From Streptococcus mitis (GTDB taxonomy: Bacteria > Bacillota > Bacilli > Lactobacillales > Streptococcaceae): DNA of 58,383 bases. Position numbers and translations under genes: made by a program. Below are positions 35,729-43,493 of this stretch, in pieces. The stretch spans positions 9,446-67,828 of the forward strand of contig NZ_NCVK01000004.1 of the NCBI RefSeq assembly GCF_002096845.1, given 5' to 3'. A model generated the notes under the pieces. It did not search any database, had not been told where the DNA came from, and saw nothing but the letters and a program-made list of their open reading frames with translations. How positions within the stretch are numbered: position 1 is the first letter of the stretch; the number at the start of each line of letters is the position of its first letter.

Positions 35729-37022
35729 GAATTGTCAAGTTAAGTGCAATAAACGCTAACTTTTCCTACATACCTAATTTAACTTCATATTTACAATGTA
35801 TTTTGATTCAAAACAAACAAATATACTAATAGCCCCATAGGGGGTTCGGGCCAAATTTTTGGCGCTTTTTTCTTTCCAAATAGACTTGATTGATAAGATT
35901 CGTCTATTTCGCTTCTAACTGTTCTAAGAGTTCGCTTGAACTTAAGAAGCCCAATAGTTTTCTTGGACGATGATTGATGGCAGCTACATATACCCGTAGT
36001 TCCTCATCTGTTAATGTATTAAATGACTGACCTTTAGGAAAAAACTCTCTTAGTAGCCCATTAAAATATTCATTTGTACCTCTTTCGTGAGAAGAGTAAG
36101 GATGTGCATAAAAAACATCTTCCACGCACTTTAATTCTCCTAATTTAGAAAATTCTACACCGTTATCAGCTGTAATAGTTTTAAAATCTAATTCTTGATA
36201 TTGCGTAACGATTTTATTGATTTCATGATTAACAAGATCTGCGGACTTAAATGGTAATTTTCTAGCAATCGCAAATCTAGTCTTTCTTTCAACAAGCGTT
36301 AGTAGAACAGCTTCATTGATAAATTTCTTCCCTATCATTAAATCAATCTCCCAATGTCCAAATTCTGAACGAGTTTGAATAACCTCAGGACGTTCATCAA
36401 TGGATTTACCAGCTAATCGTTTATGAGTAGATGAACGTTTTTTTCGTTCTTGGTTTCATTCTAGTAGCACGAGGTAAATCGATTCGTTTAATCTCTAGTA
36501 ATCCTTGATTGATGTAGTTATAAAGAGTTTTGGTACTTGGAATAACTTCATCCTCACAAACTTTCTCATATCTTTTTACAAATGATTCAACACTATGTAT
36601 ACAAACTTTTTTCTTCATTTCTTTTGTAAACTTTGTTAGAAACCGTTTAGACGTCTTTTTTAGTTTAAGGTAATAAGAATTTTTTCGATTATTTTTATAA
36701 CGTGCTTGTTCAGTTTCGGCAAAATATTCCTTGTAATAAATGATCTTTTCGTTTTGATTCTTCATTTGTGTAGCAGTACCACGTTTTAATTCACGACTAA
36801 TCGTAGAACGATTTCTACCAAGTTCTCGTGCAATTTCTGATTGAGATTTTCCTTGTTTATGAAGCAACTCAATATTTCCTCTTTCAATGGCTGAAAGATG
36901 ATTGTAAGATTATTTTGTGGTATTATTTTGTTTAGACATAACTATCTCTCCTATGCTTTGTTTTCGTCGACTTAAGTATATCAAATAGTTATGTTTTTTT
37001 GTTGCACTTCATTTTACAATTC
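35729..37022 (-). mobile_element. IS30-family insertion sequence (inactive)
   Basis: About 1.29 kb, bounded by imperfect inverted repeats: left GAATTGTCAAGTTAAGTGCA (35729 onward) and right, read inward on the minus strand, GAATTGTAAAATGAAGTGCA (ending 37022). The transposase lies on the minus strand and is broken twice. No target duplication was evident by eye. Left of the transposase 3' end are 170 bases without a gene. It separates the immunity-like array from a methyltransferase fragment. Confidence 0.75.
35904..36939 (-). pseudogene. IS30-family transposase, broken by a stop codon and a frameshift
   Basis: From ATG 36939, codon 10 is TAA (36910-36912); the frame then continues through the helix-turn-helix SEIARELGRNRSTISREL. 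At an A7 run (T7 on plus, 36438-36444) the frame shifts by one; with six A it would read on into HKRLAGKSIDERP. The DDE catalytic core follows: GHWEIDLMIG, TITADNGVEF and the late YFNGLLRE. Full-length relatives are about 330-345 residues, matching the reconstructed length. The element could only move if another copy acted in trans. Confidence 0.8.
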
Positions 37023-37407
37023 AGCATTTATAGAAGATTTAGAAAACATGTATAAATAAGCTTCTCGAGTATTGAAAAAGGGTGGACTGTTAATGGTCGG
37101 ATTTATGAATCCTTTGATATACATGTATGATGCTGACATTATATGGGATAAACTCGATGAGGAATTACTTTTAAAGTATTCAATCCCTTTTAATTCAAAA
37201 GATCTGGAAGAGGAAGGCCAATTAACCATAAATCCAGAATATGGATATGAATTTAGCCATACCTTAGAAAGTCAGATTAGAGGACAACTGAAAAATGGTC
37301 TTGCTATGATCGATTTTTATGAATCATGTGATAAAAGACATCGATTATCACGTTATGGAAATGACTATATAGCTATACTTAGTATTAAACTATATTCAAG
37401 AGAATAG
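37023..37407 (+). pseudogene. C-terminal fragment of a SAM-dependent methyltransferase
   Basis: The frame reads AFIEDLENMYK, stop (TAA 37057-37059), ASRVLKKGGLLMVGFMNPL and on to a stop at 37407. The 'RVLKKGG' strand-turn is typical of class I methyltransferase motif post-III. The N-terminal SAM-binding half is missing and not found on the other side of the IS, which ends exactly where the fragment begins. So IS insertion was accompanied by deletion, and a nonsense change followed or preceded it. Confidence 0.65.
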
Positions 37408-37780
37408 CACGTTTTATGTTCTGTGAGGTGAGGGTTAAAATCTAAATCTCAGTTTGTCGAAGTACAATAATCAAATAAAATTATCGAGATGAAGTAAAAG
37501 TAGCAAATAGCCGATACTTCCTTTTTGTTGTCAAACATTCAAAAACGGAAAGGAGGATTTATGGAAAAACCGAAAAACGCAGATTAAAAGCAATAGCACA
37601 AAGAGAAAGATTGGAAAGACAACCGATGAGCTTAATGTATATTTCAATGAAAATGCAACTGAAACAATCCAAGATAGACTGACAAGAATAATACTGAAGG
37701 AGCTTAGGAGAAAATTGGATGAAAAGATGATTTTGAATTAAAAATAGCATTTTAAGAGAGAAATCTCTAATTTCATAAAC
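37408..37780 (+). other. Degenerate intergenic stretch with a gene remnant
   Basis: No intact gene. A strong RBS AAAGGAGG precedes ATG 37561, but that frame stops after eight codons. Adjacent frames read GKTEKRRLKAIAQRERLERQ and then DELNVYFNENATETIQDRLT, as if one gene of about 70 codons had suffered two indels. The second piece vaguely resembles small proteins of integrative elements (TnpW-like), but I am not sure. Confidence 0.4.
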
Positions 37781-37793
37781 TTTAAGCAAACGC

Positions 37794-37822
37794 TTGCATT
37801 CTAGTTTTTATTGGACTATAAT
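37794..37822 (+). promoter_or_regulatory. Promoter of the ABC-2 exporter operon
   Basis: TTGCAT (37794-37799), 17-base spacer, TATAAT (37817-37822); the leader is about 110 bases. Confidence 0.65.
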
Positions 37823-37937
37823 AGGTTGGTATAAAACTTTCTGTAGCAATAACATGTAGAAGGTGTAGAAAGTAAGGACTTAGAATATTTGTAGTCAAAA
37901 ATACAATGTTGCTATTCCTTGCGATAGGGAGATAGAT

Positions 37938-38930
37938 ATGGCAATGATAGAAGTGGAACATCTTCAGAAAAATTTTGTGAAGACAGTGAAGGAACCGGGA
38001 TTGAAGGGGGCATTACGTTCCTTTATTCATCCTGAAAAGCAGACCTTTGAAGCGGTTAAGGATTTGACCTTTGAGGTTCCCAAGGGGCAGATTTTAGGCT
38101 TTATCGGGGCTAATGGTGCTGGGAAGTCGACAACCATTAAAATGCTGACAGGAATTTTAAAGCCGACATCTGGTTTTTGTCGGATTAACGGCAAGATTCC
38201 CCAGGATAATCGTCAAGATTATGTCAAGGATATTGGGGTTGTTTTTGGACAACGTACCCAGCTATGGTGGGATTTGGCCCTGCAAGAGACCTACACGGTT
38301 TTAAAGGAGATTTACGACGTGCCAGACTCGCTCTTTCATAAGCGCATGGATTTTTTGAATGAAGTCTTGGATTTGACGGATTTTATCAAGGACCCTGTGC
38401 GGACTCTTTCATTGGGACAGCGCATGCGGGCGGATATTGCAGCTTCCTTGCTCCACAATCCCAAGGTTCTCTTTTTAGATGAGCCGACTATTGGTTTGGA
38501 CGTTTCGGTCAAGGATAACATTCGTCGGGCTATTACTCAGATCAATCAGGAGGAAGAAACCACCATTCTCTTGACCACTCACGACCTGAGCGACATTGAG
38601 CAACTTTGTGATCGGATTTTCATGATTGACAAGGGACAAGAGATTTTTGATGGAACGGTTAGCCAGCTCAAGGAAACATTTGGCAAGATGAAGACGCTCT
38701 CCTTTGAACTGCTACCAGGTCAAAGTCATCTCGTCTCTCACTATGAAGGCCTGCCTGATATGACCGTTGATAGACAAGGAAATACTCTCAATATTGAATT
38801 CGATAGTTCCCGCTACCAATCAGCTGATATTATCAAGCAAACCCTGTCTGATTTTGAAATCCGCGATTTGAAGATGGTGGATACGGATATTGAGGATATT
38901 ATCCGTCGCTTCTACCGAAAGGAGCTCTAA
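37938..38930 (+). CDS. ABC-2 transporter ATP-binding protein (COG4586-type)
   Basis: 330 residues. Walker A GANGAGKST, signature LSLGQRMR, Walker B VLFLDEP, H-loop TTHD. The sequence QRTQLWWDLALQETY after the Q-loop and the extra C-terminal 90 residues are typical of this subgroup, which pairs with two dissimilar ABC-2 permeases. It drives export or lipid/peptide handling of unknown substrate. The permease genes follow with 1-base gaps. Confidence 0.85.
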   Translation: MAMIEVEHLQKNFVKTVKEPGLKGALRSFIHPEKQTFEAVKDLTFEVPKGQILGFIGANGAGKSTTIKMLTGILKPTSGFCRINGKIPQDNRQDYVKDIGVVFGQRTQLWWDLALQETYTVLKEIYDVPDSLFHKRMDFLNEVLDLTDFIKDPVRTLSLGQRMRADIAASLLHNPKVLFLDEPTIGLDVSVKDNIRRAITQINQEEETTILLTTHDLSDIEQLCDRIFMIDKGQEIFDGTVSQLKETFGKMKTLSFELLPGQSHLVSHYEGLPDMTVDRQGNTLNIEFDSSRYQSADIIKQTLSDFEIRDLKMVDTDIEDIIRRFYRKEL

Positions 38931-38931
38931 G

Positions 38932-39750
38932 ATGGTCAAATTGTGGAGACGTTATAAACCCTTTATAAATGCAGGTGTTCAGGAATTGATTACCTATCGA
39001 GTCAACTTTATTCTTTATCGGATCGGCGATGTCATGGGTGCTTTTGTGGCCTTTTATCTCTGGAAGGCTGTCTTTGATTCTTCGCAAGAGTCCTTGATTC
39101 AGGGCTTTAGTATGGCAGATATCATCCTCTACATCATCATGAGTTTTGTGACAAATCTTCTGACTAGATCAGATTCGTCCTTTATGATTGGGGAGGAGGT
39201 CAAGGATGGTTCCATTATCATGCGATTGTTGAGACCAGTGCATTTTGCAGCCTCCTATCTTTTCACTGAGCTTGGTTCCAAGTGGTTGATTTTTATCTCT
39301 GTTGGCCTTCCATTTTTAAGTGTTATTGTCTTGATGAAAATCTTATCTGGGCAAGGGATTGTAGAAGTGCTAGGATTGACGGTCCTTTATCTTTTTAGCT
39401 TAACGCTGGCCTATCTGATTAACTTTTTCTTTAATATCTGTTTTGGTTTTTCAGCCTTTGTGTTTAAAAATCTTTGGGGTTCCAATCTACTCAAGACTTC
39501 CATAGTGGCTTTTATGTCTGGAAGTTTGATTCCCTTGGCTTTCTTTCCAAAGCTTGTTGCAGATATTCTGTCCTTCCTGCCTTTTTCATCCTTGATTTAC
39601 ACTCCAGTCATGATTATTGTTGGGAAATACGACGCCAGTCAGATTCTTCAGGCGCTCGCTTTGCAGTTTTTCTGGCTCTTAGTGATGGTGGGCTTGTCTC
39701 AGTTGATTTGGAAACGAGTCCAGTCCTTTATCACCATTCAAGGAGGTTAG
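38932..39750 (+). CDS. ABC-2 transporter permease (first)
   Basis: 272 residues with six membrane helices. The N-terminus WRRYKPFINAGVQELITYR resembles the COG4587 permease family that accompanies this ATPase type. ATG 38932 lies one base after the ATPase stop; in-frame upstream starts would sit inside that gene. It forms a heterodimeric membrane channel with the next permease. Confidence 0.8.
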   Translation: MVKLWRRYKPFINAGVQELITYRVNFILYRIGDVMGAFVAFYLWKAVFDSSQESLIQGFSMADIILYIIMSFVTNLLTRSDSSFMIGEEVKDGSIIMRLLRPVHFAASYLFTELGSKWLIFISVGLPFLSVIVLMKILSGQGIVEVLGLTVLYLFSLTLAYLINFFFNICFGFSAFVFKNLWGSNLLKTSIVAFMSGSLIPLAFFPKLVADILSFLPFSSLIYTPVMIIVGKYDASQILQALALQFFWLLVMVGLSQLIWKRVQSFITIQGG

Positions 39751-39751
39751 T

Positions 39752-40537
39752 ATGAAAAAATATCAGCGTATGCATCTGATTTTTATCAGACAATACATCA
39801 AGCAAATCATGGAATACAAGGTGGATTTTGTGGTTGGAGTACTGGGAGTCTTTTTGACTCAAGGTTTGAACCTCTTGTTTCTTAATGTCATCTTTCAACA
39901 CATCCCATCCCTAGAAGGTTGGACTTTTCAAGAAATCGCCTTTATCTATGGTTTTTCCTTGATTCCCAAGGGATTGGACCATCTCTTTTTTGATAATCTC
40001 TGGGCTCTGGGACAGCGCTTGGTGCGAAAAGGGGAGTTTGACAAGTACCTGACGCGTCCTATCAATCCCCTCTTTCACATCCTAGTTGAGACCTTTCAGA
40101 TTGATGCCTTGGGCGAACTCTTGGTCGGTGGTATCCTACTGGGAACAACCGTGACCAGCATTGCTTGGAGCTTTCCAAAATTTTTACTTTTCCTAGTCTG
40201 CATTCCTTTTGCGACCTTGATTTATACTTCCTTGAAAATCGCGACAGCTAGTATTGCTTTTTGGACCAAGCAGTCAGGAGCAATGATTTACATTTTCTAT
40301 ATGTTTAATGACTTTGCTAAGTATCCGATTTCGATTTACAATTCGCTTCTTCGATGGTTGATTAGCTTTATCGTACCTTTTGCCTTTACGGCCTACTATC
40401 CTGCCAGCTATTTCTTGCAGGACAAGGATGTACTCTTTAACATTGGAGGTTTGATGTTGATTTCCCTTGTTTTCTTTGTCATTTCCCTTAAACTTTGGGA
40501 TAGGGGCTTAGATGCCTACGAAAGTGCAGGGTCGTAA
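39752..40537 (+). CDS. ABC-2 transporter permease (second)
   Basis: 261 residues with six membrane helices, of the COG3694 type. It opens MKKYQRMHLIFIRQYIKQ and includes the interfacial segment RLVRKGEFDKYLTRPINPL that is conserved in the family. It starts one base after the first permease gene (RBS AGGAGG within it). A terminator follows. Confidence 0.8.
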   Translation: MKKYQRMHLIFIRQYIKQIMEYKVDFVVGVLGVFLTQGLNLLFLNVIFQHIPSLEGWTFQEIAFIYGFSLIPKGLDHLFFDNLWALGQRLVRKGEFDKYLTRPINPLFHILVETFQIDALGELLVGGILLGTTVTSIAWSFPKFLLFLVCIPFATLIYTSLKIATASIAFWTKQSGAMIYIFYMFNDFAKYPISIYNSLLRWLISFIVPFAFTAYYPASYFLQDKDVLFNIGGLMLISLVFFVISLKLWDRGLDAYESAGS

Positions 40538-40551
40538 ATAATAGAATATCA

Positions 40552-40579
40552 AAACCTTGTCTCAGGACAGGCTTTTTCT
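40552..40579 (+). terminator. Terminator of the ABC-2 operon
   Basis: CCTTGTC pairs with GGACAGG and is followed by CTTTTT. Confidence 0.65.
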
Positions 40580-40597
40580 AATAGAGATAAAAATTCC

Positions 40598-40625
40598 TTG
40601 CAATCTATTCTCAGAGTGCTATACT
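40598..40625 (+). promoter_or_regulatory. tRNA-Thr promoter
   Basis: TTGCAA (40598-40603), 16-base spacer, TATACT (40620-40625), 12 bases before the tRNA. Confidence 0.65.
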
Positions 40626-40637
40626 GTAAGTGTAATC

Positions 40638-40710
40638 GCCGATTTAGCTCAGTTGGCAGAGCAAGGCACTCGTAAAGCCTAGGTCACAGGTTCAATCCCT
40701 GCAATCGGCA
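40638..40710 (+). tRNA. tRNA-Thr (anticodon CGT)
   Basis: 73 bases with perfect acceptor stem GCCGATT/AATCGGC, D-arm GCTC/GAGC, anticodon loop CTCGTAA and T-loop TTCAATC. CCA is not encoded. Two stem positions do not pair: A-A at 31-39 and A-C at 49-65. It reads ACG codons. Confidence 0.9.
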
Positions 40711-40713
40711 AAG

Positions 40714-40748
40714 TGAAGGAACTCATTCTACTGGGTTTCTTTTTTTAA
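40714..40748 (+). terminator. Terminator of tRNA-Thr
   Basis: GAAGGAACTCA pairs imperfectly with TGGGTTTC and is followed by a T8 run. Confidence 0.6.
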
Positions 40749-40795
40749 CTATTCAACCACTTAGACCGATATAGAGACCAGATAGGCAAAAGAAC

Positions 40796-40824
40796 TTGTT
40801 CTTGAAACTGACCTCTGCTATAAT
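40796..40824 (+). promoter_or_regulatory. Promoter of small membrane protein gene
   Basis: TTGTTC, 17-base spacer, TATAAT (40819-40824); leader about 67 bases. Confidence 0.5.
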
Positions 40825-40897
40825 GATTTTTGTAAGGGACATGAGGCGTCACTATCAGATAAGTCAAGTTCCTAAAAAAGAAATTGGAGATAAACAA

Positions 40898-41206
40898 ATG
40901 AAAAAATTATTGGGGATTGTCTTTTTAGTAGCAGCAGCGACAGTATTGTATTTTGGTTCTGTTGGCTGGCCAAGTTTGGATATCAACCTCTGGTCATTGA
41001 TTCCGGTAGGTTTGTTCCTCTTTTTCACTCTAGAGAATCTTTTGAAAAAAGACTACAAGGCTAGTCTGATGTGTTTGATTATTGCCTTTATCATCGCAAA
41101 TGCAATTTTGGATCTTTTGCCAATTTCAAGTGGCTTGGTGATTGGAGCAGGTGTGCTAGCTTGTGTAGGGATTGGCTATCTCTTTCCTGATAAAGAAGGA
41201 AAATAG
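40898..41206 (+). CDS. Small membrane protein (LiaI/LiaF-type helices)
   Basis: 102 residues with about four hydrophobic segments, reading MKKLLGIVFLVAAATVLYFG then pairs of short helices. The layout resembles the membrane segment shared by LiaF-like and PspC-like proteins, without any C-terminal domain. RBS TTGGAGA is eight bases before ATG 40898; the upstream extension of the frame covers its own promoter and is rejected. Function unknown. Confidence 0.65.
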   Translation: MKKLLGIVFLVAAATVLYFGSVGWPSLDINLWSLIPVGLFLFFTLENLLKKDYKASLMCLIIAFIIANAILDLLPISSGLVIGAGVLACVGIGYLFPDKEGK

Positions 41207-41231
41207 GAATTGATGAAAAAATAGATAAAGA

Positions 41232-41275
41232 AAAACACTTCAATCATTGTATTTTAGTTTGATTGAGGTGTTTTC
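41232..41275. terminator. Bidirectional terminator
   Basis: AAAACACTTCAATCA pairs with TGATTGAGGTGTTTT-like sequence, between the convergent membrane-protein genes. Confidence 0.75.
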
Positions 41276-41286
41276 GATTTAGTTTT

Positions 41287-41640
41287 TTATTTCTGAGCCA
41301 TCAATTCAACAATCATCTCGATATACATGACAAGGGTTAATAAGAATCCTGCGCGCCAGAAGAATTTGATGAATTTAGGATAGTAAAAGCTACGTTTTTT
41401 CAAAAGAAAGAAAAAAACGAGAATAATAGCTAGGAGTGAGAGGGCTAGGCCTAGTCTAGGGAGAAAATTATGAGTAAAGGTTTTAGCTGTAATCAGGTAA
41501 TACTCAAATACCAAGACTGGAAAGGCCAGATCCGCAAAATTTCGGCCTAGTTTTTTTAATCTAAAAAGTTTGGTTATGATAATGCAGACTACTAAAGTCA
41601 GTATCAATAATAAAATAGATGCTAATTTCATTAAAATCAT
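41287..41640 (-). CDS. DUF3397 family membrane protein
   Basis: About 117 residues with four membrane helices and a basic RLKKLGRNFADLAFP loop, the DUF3397 pattern. Start chosen at the ATG encoding MILMKLAS, because an extended -10 (TGATACAAT, hexamer 41652-41647) ends six bases before it; the frame's first ATG at 41646 touches that -10. No Shine-Dalgarno is present. Function unknown. It is divergent from the radical SAM gene. Confidence 0.7.
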   Translation of the reverse strand: MILMKLASILLLILTLVVCIIITKLFRLKKLGRNFADLAFPVLVFEYYLITAKTFTHNFLPRLGLALSLLAIILVFFFLLKKRSFYYPKFIKFFWRAGFLLTLVMYIEMIVELMAQK

Positions 41641-41646
41641 ACCCAT

Positions 41647-41655
41647 ATTGTATCA
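41647..41655 (-). promoter_or_regulatory. Extended -10 of DUF3397 gene, predicted leaderless
   Basis: On the minus strand TGATACAAT, with a weak TTTCCA 17 bases further upstream, six bases before ATG 41640. Confidence 0.5.
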
Positions 41656-41710
41656 TAAAAAATGGCTAATGGAAACGAGAAACAGAGGAATTTATAGGAA
41701 AGTCAGGCTT

Positions 41711-41739
41711 TTGAGATTGTGGGTGTTTTTTGTTATAAT
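41711..41739 (+). promoter_or_regulatory. Promoter of radical SAM gene, predicted leaderless
   Basis: TTGAGA (41711-41716), 17-base spacer, TATAAT (41734-41739), then seven bases to ATG 41747. Confidence 0.6.
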
Positions 41740-41746
41740 GAAGGTT

Positions 41747-42694
41747 ATGAAATCTTATAATACCTTGAATGATTATTATCGAAAACTCTTTGGAGAAAAG
41801 ACTTTTAAAGTCCCTATTGATGCGGGATTTGACTGTCCCAATCGTGATGGAACTGTAGCTCATGGGGGCTGTACTTTTTGTACGGTTTCTGGTTCTGGAG
41901 ATGCTATCGTAGCACCGGACGCGCCTATCCGTGAGCAATTTTATAAGGAAATTGACTTTATGCACCGTAAGTGGCCGGATGTTCAGAAGTATCTGGTTTA
42001 TTTTCAAAATTTTACCAACACCCATGAAAAGGTGGAAGTCATCCGAGAGCGCTATGAGCAGGCTATCAATGAGCCAGGTGTAGTAGGAATCAATATCGGA
42101 ACGCGCCCAGACTGTTTACCAGACGAAACCATCGAATATTTGGCTGAGTTGTCGGAGCGCATGCATGTGACGGTTGAATTGGGCTTGCAGACTACTTATG
42201 AAGCAACCTCTGATCTGATTAATCGGGCCCACTCCTATGAATTGTACGTGGAAACGGTCAAGCGTTTGAGAAAGTATCCCAAGATTGAGATTGTTTCTCA
42301 TTTGATCAATGGTTTACCTGGTGAAACCCATGAGATGATGATTGAAAATGTCCGCCGCTGTGTTACGGATAACGATATTCAAGGAATTAAACTGCACTTG
42401 CTCCACCTTATGACTAATACACGTATGCAACGGGATTACCACGAGGGACGTTTACAGTTGATGAGTCAGGAAGAATATGTAAAGGTCATCTGTGATCAAC
42501 TGGAAATCATTCCCAAGCACATTGTCATCCATCGAATTACAGGAGATGCACCTAGGGATATGCTGATTGGACCTATGTGGAGCCTCAATAAGTGGGAAGT
42601 GCTAAATGCTATTGAAACTGAAATGCGACGTCGTGGAAGTGTTCAAGGATGCAAGGCTGTAAAACAGGAGTTTGAAAATGAAAAGACCACTTGA
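41747..42694 (+). CDS. TIGR01212-family radical SAM protein (YtqA-like)
   Basis: 315 residues. Cysteines in FDCPNRDG and GGCTFCTVSG form the atypical radical SAM cluster motif, followed by VYFQNFTNTHE-like (LVYFQNFTNTH), NIGTRPDCLPD and VELGLQTTYEAT, all characteristic of the YhcC/YtqA family. The reaction is unknown; a role in tRNA modification has been suggested for relatives. ATG 41747 lies seven bases past a consensus -10; an upstream ATG at 41738 overlaps the -10. It overlaps the methyltransferase gene by 17 bases, forming the ytqA-ytqB pair seen in Bacillus. Confidence 0.85.
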   Translation: MKSYNTLNDYYRKLFGEKTFKVPIDAGFDCPNRDGTVAHGGCTFCTVSGSGDAIVAPDAPIREQFYKEIDFMHRKWPDVQKYLVYFQNFTNTHEKVEVIRERYEQAINEPGVVGINIGTRPDCLPDETIEYLAELSERMHVTVELGLQTTYEATSDLINRAHSYELYVETVKRLRKYPKIEIVSHLINGLPGETHEMMIENVRRCVTDNDIQGIKLHLLHLMTNTRMQRDYHEGRLQLMSQEEYVKVICDQLEIIPKHIVIHRITGDAPRDMLIGPMWSLNKWEVLNAIETEMRRRGSVQGCKAVKQEFENEKTT

Positions 42695-43235
42695 AATGGC
42701 ACATGATTTTTTGGCTGAGGTTGTGAATCAGGATGATATCGTTGTGGATGCGACAATGGGAAATGGCCACGATACCCTTTTTTTAGCCAAGCTAGCCAAG
42801 AAAGTCTATGCCTTTGATATCCAAAAGCAAGCCTTGGAAAAGACGCAAGAGCGTTTACATCAGGCTGGCCTGACAAATGCCCAGTTAATCTTGCAAGGTC
42901 ATGAGACGCTGGACCAGTTTGTGACAGAAGCCAAAGCAGGAATTTTTAATCTGGGTTATCTGCCGTCGGCCGATAAGTCCGTCATTACCCAACCTCAGAC
43001 AACTATTGAAGCATTAGAAAAGCTGTGTCATTTGCTTGTCAAAGGTGGACGGATTGCTATTATGATTTACTATGGTCATGATGGAGGCGACCTCGAGAGG
43101 GATGCTGTCTTGGATTTTGTTAGCCAGTTGAACCAACAAGAGTACACAGCTGCCATTTACCGAACTTTAAACCAAGTCAACAACCCACCATTTTTAGTGA
43201 TGATTGAGAAATTAGAGAGATATAGACATGGATAA
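42678..43235 (+). CDS. SAM-dependent methyltransferase (YtqB/rRNA methylase family)
   Basis: 185 residues. SAM motif VVDATMGNGHDTLFLA, then VYAFDIQKQAL, GYLPSADKSVITQP (the NPPY-like position) and GGRIAIMIYYGHDGG, as in the PF06962 family. RBS ACAGGAG is placed before ATG 42678. The frame overlaps the radical SAM gene, and its own end overlaps the next small gene by eight bases. Relatives were shown to methylate tRNA wobble carboxymethylaminomethyl groups (MnmM); I infer that as the likely role. Confidence 0.8.
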   Translation: MKRPLEMAHDFLAEVVNQDDIVVDATMGNGHDTLFLAKLAKKVYAFDIQKQALEKTQERLHQAGLTNAQLILQGHETLDQFVTEAKAGIFNLGYLPSADKSVITQPQTTIEALEKLCHLLVKGGRIAIMIYYGHDGGDLERDAVLDFVSQLNQQEYTAAIYRTLNQVNNPPFLVMIEKLERYRHG

Positions 43236-43482
43236 ACAATACCTACGTGAAAAGCTAGATGCCATGCGCCAGAATTTTGTTGAGTCAACAATCCACGAAC
43301 GTGCGGTGGGTGTGTTAGACCAAGCGCATATGAGCAAAAAAATGCTTAAAATCAAGAAAAAATTAGTAGCTCTTGAAATGGAACGGTGCCAGCGAAAAAT
43401 TGAGCACAAAGATTGTTCCAAGATTGATCAAAAGATTAAAGAGCAGAAGGAGATATTTGAATCCTGTTGTAAAAAAGATTAA
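43228..43482 (+). CDS. Small conserved-looking hypothetical protein
   Basis: 84 residues, Lys/Glu-rich, probably a helical coiled coil (KKMLKIKKKLVALEMERCQ), ending in a CCKKD tail. It overlaps the methyltransferase gene by eight bases and lies 11 bases before the antiporter gene, so it is part of that operon. No family recognised. Confidence 0.6.
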   Translation: MDKQYLREKLDAMRQNFVESTIHERAVGVLDQAHMSKKMLKIKKKLVALEMERCQRKIEHKDCSKIDQKIKEQKEIFESCCKKD

Positions 43483-43493
43483 GGAGGACGTGC

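Noticed and set aside
36421..36867. Programmed -1 frameshift in the IS transposase
   Set aside because: A separate in-frame TAA at codon 10 shows the gene is decaying, and I know of no slippage requirement in IS30-family transposases.
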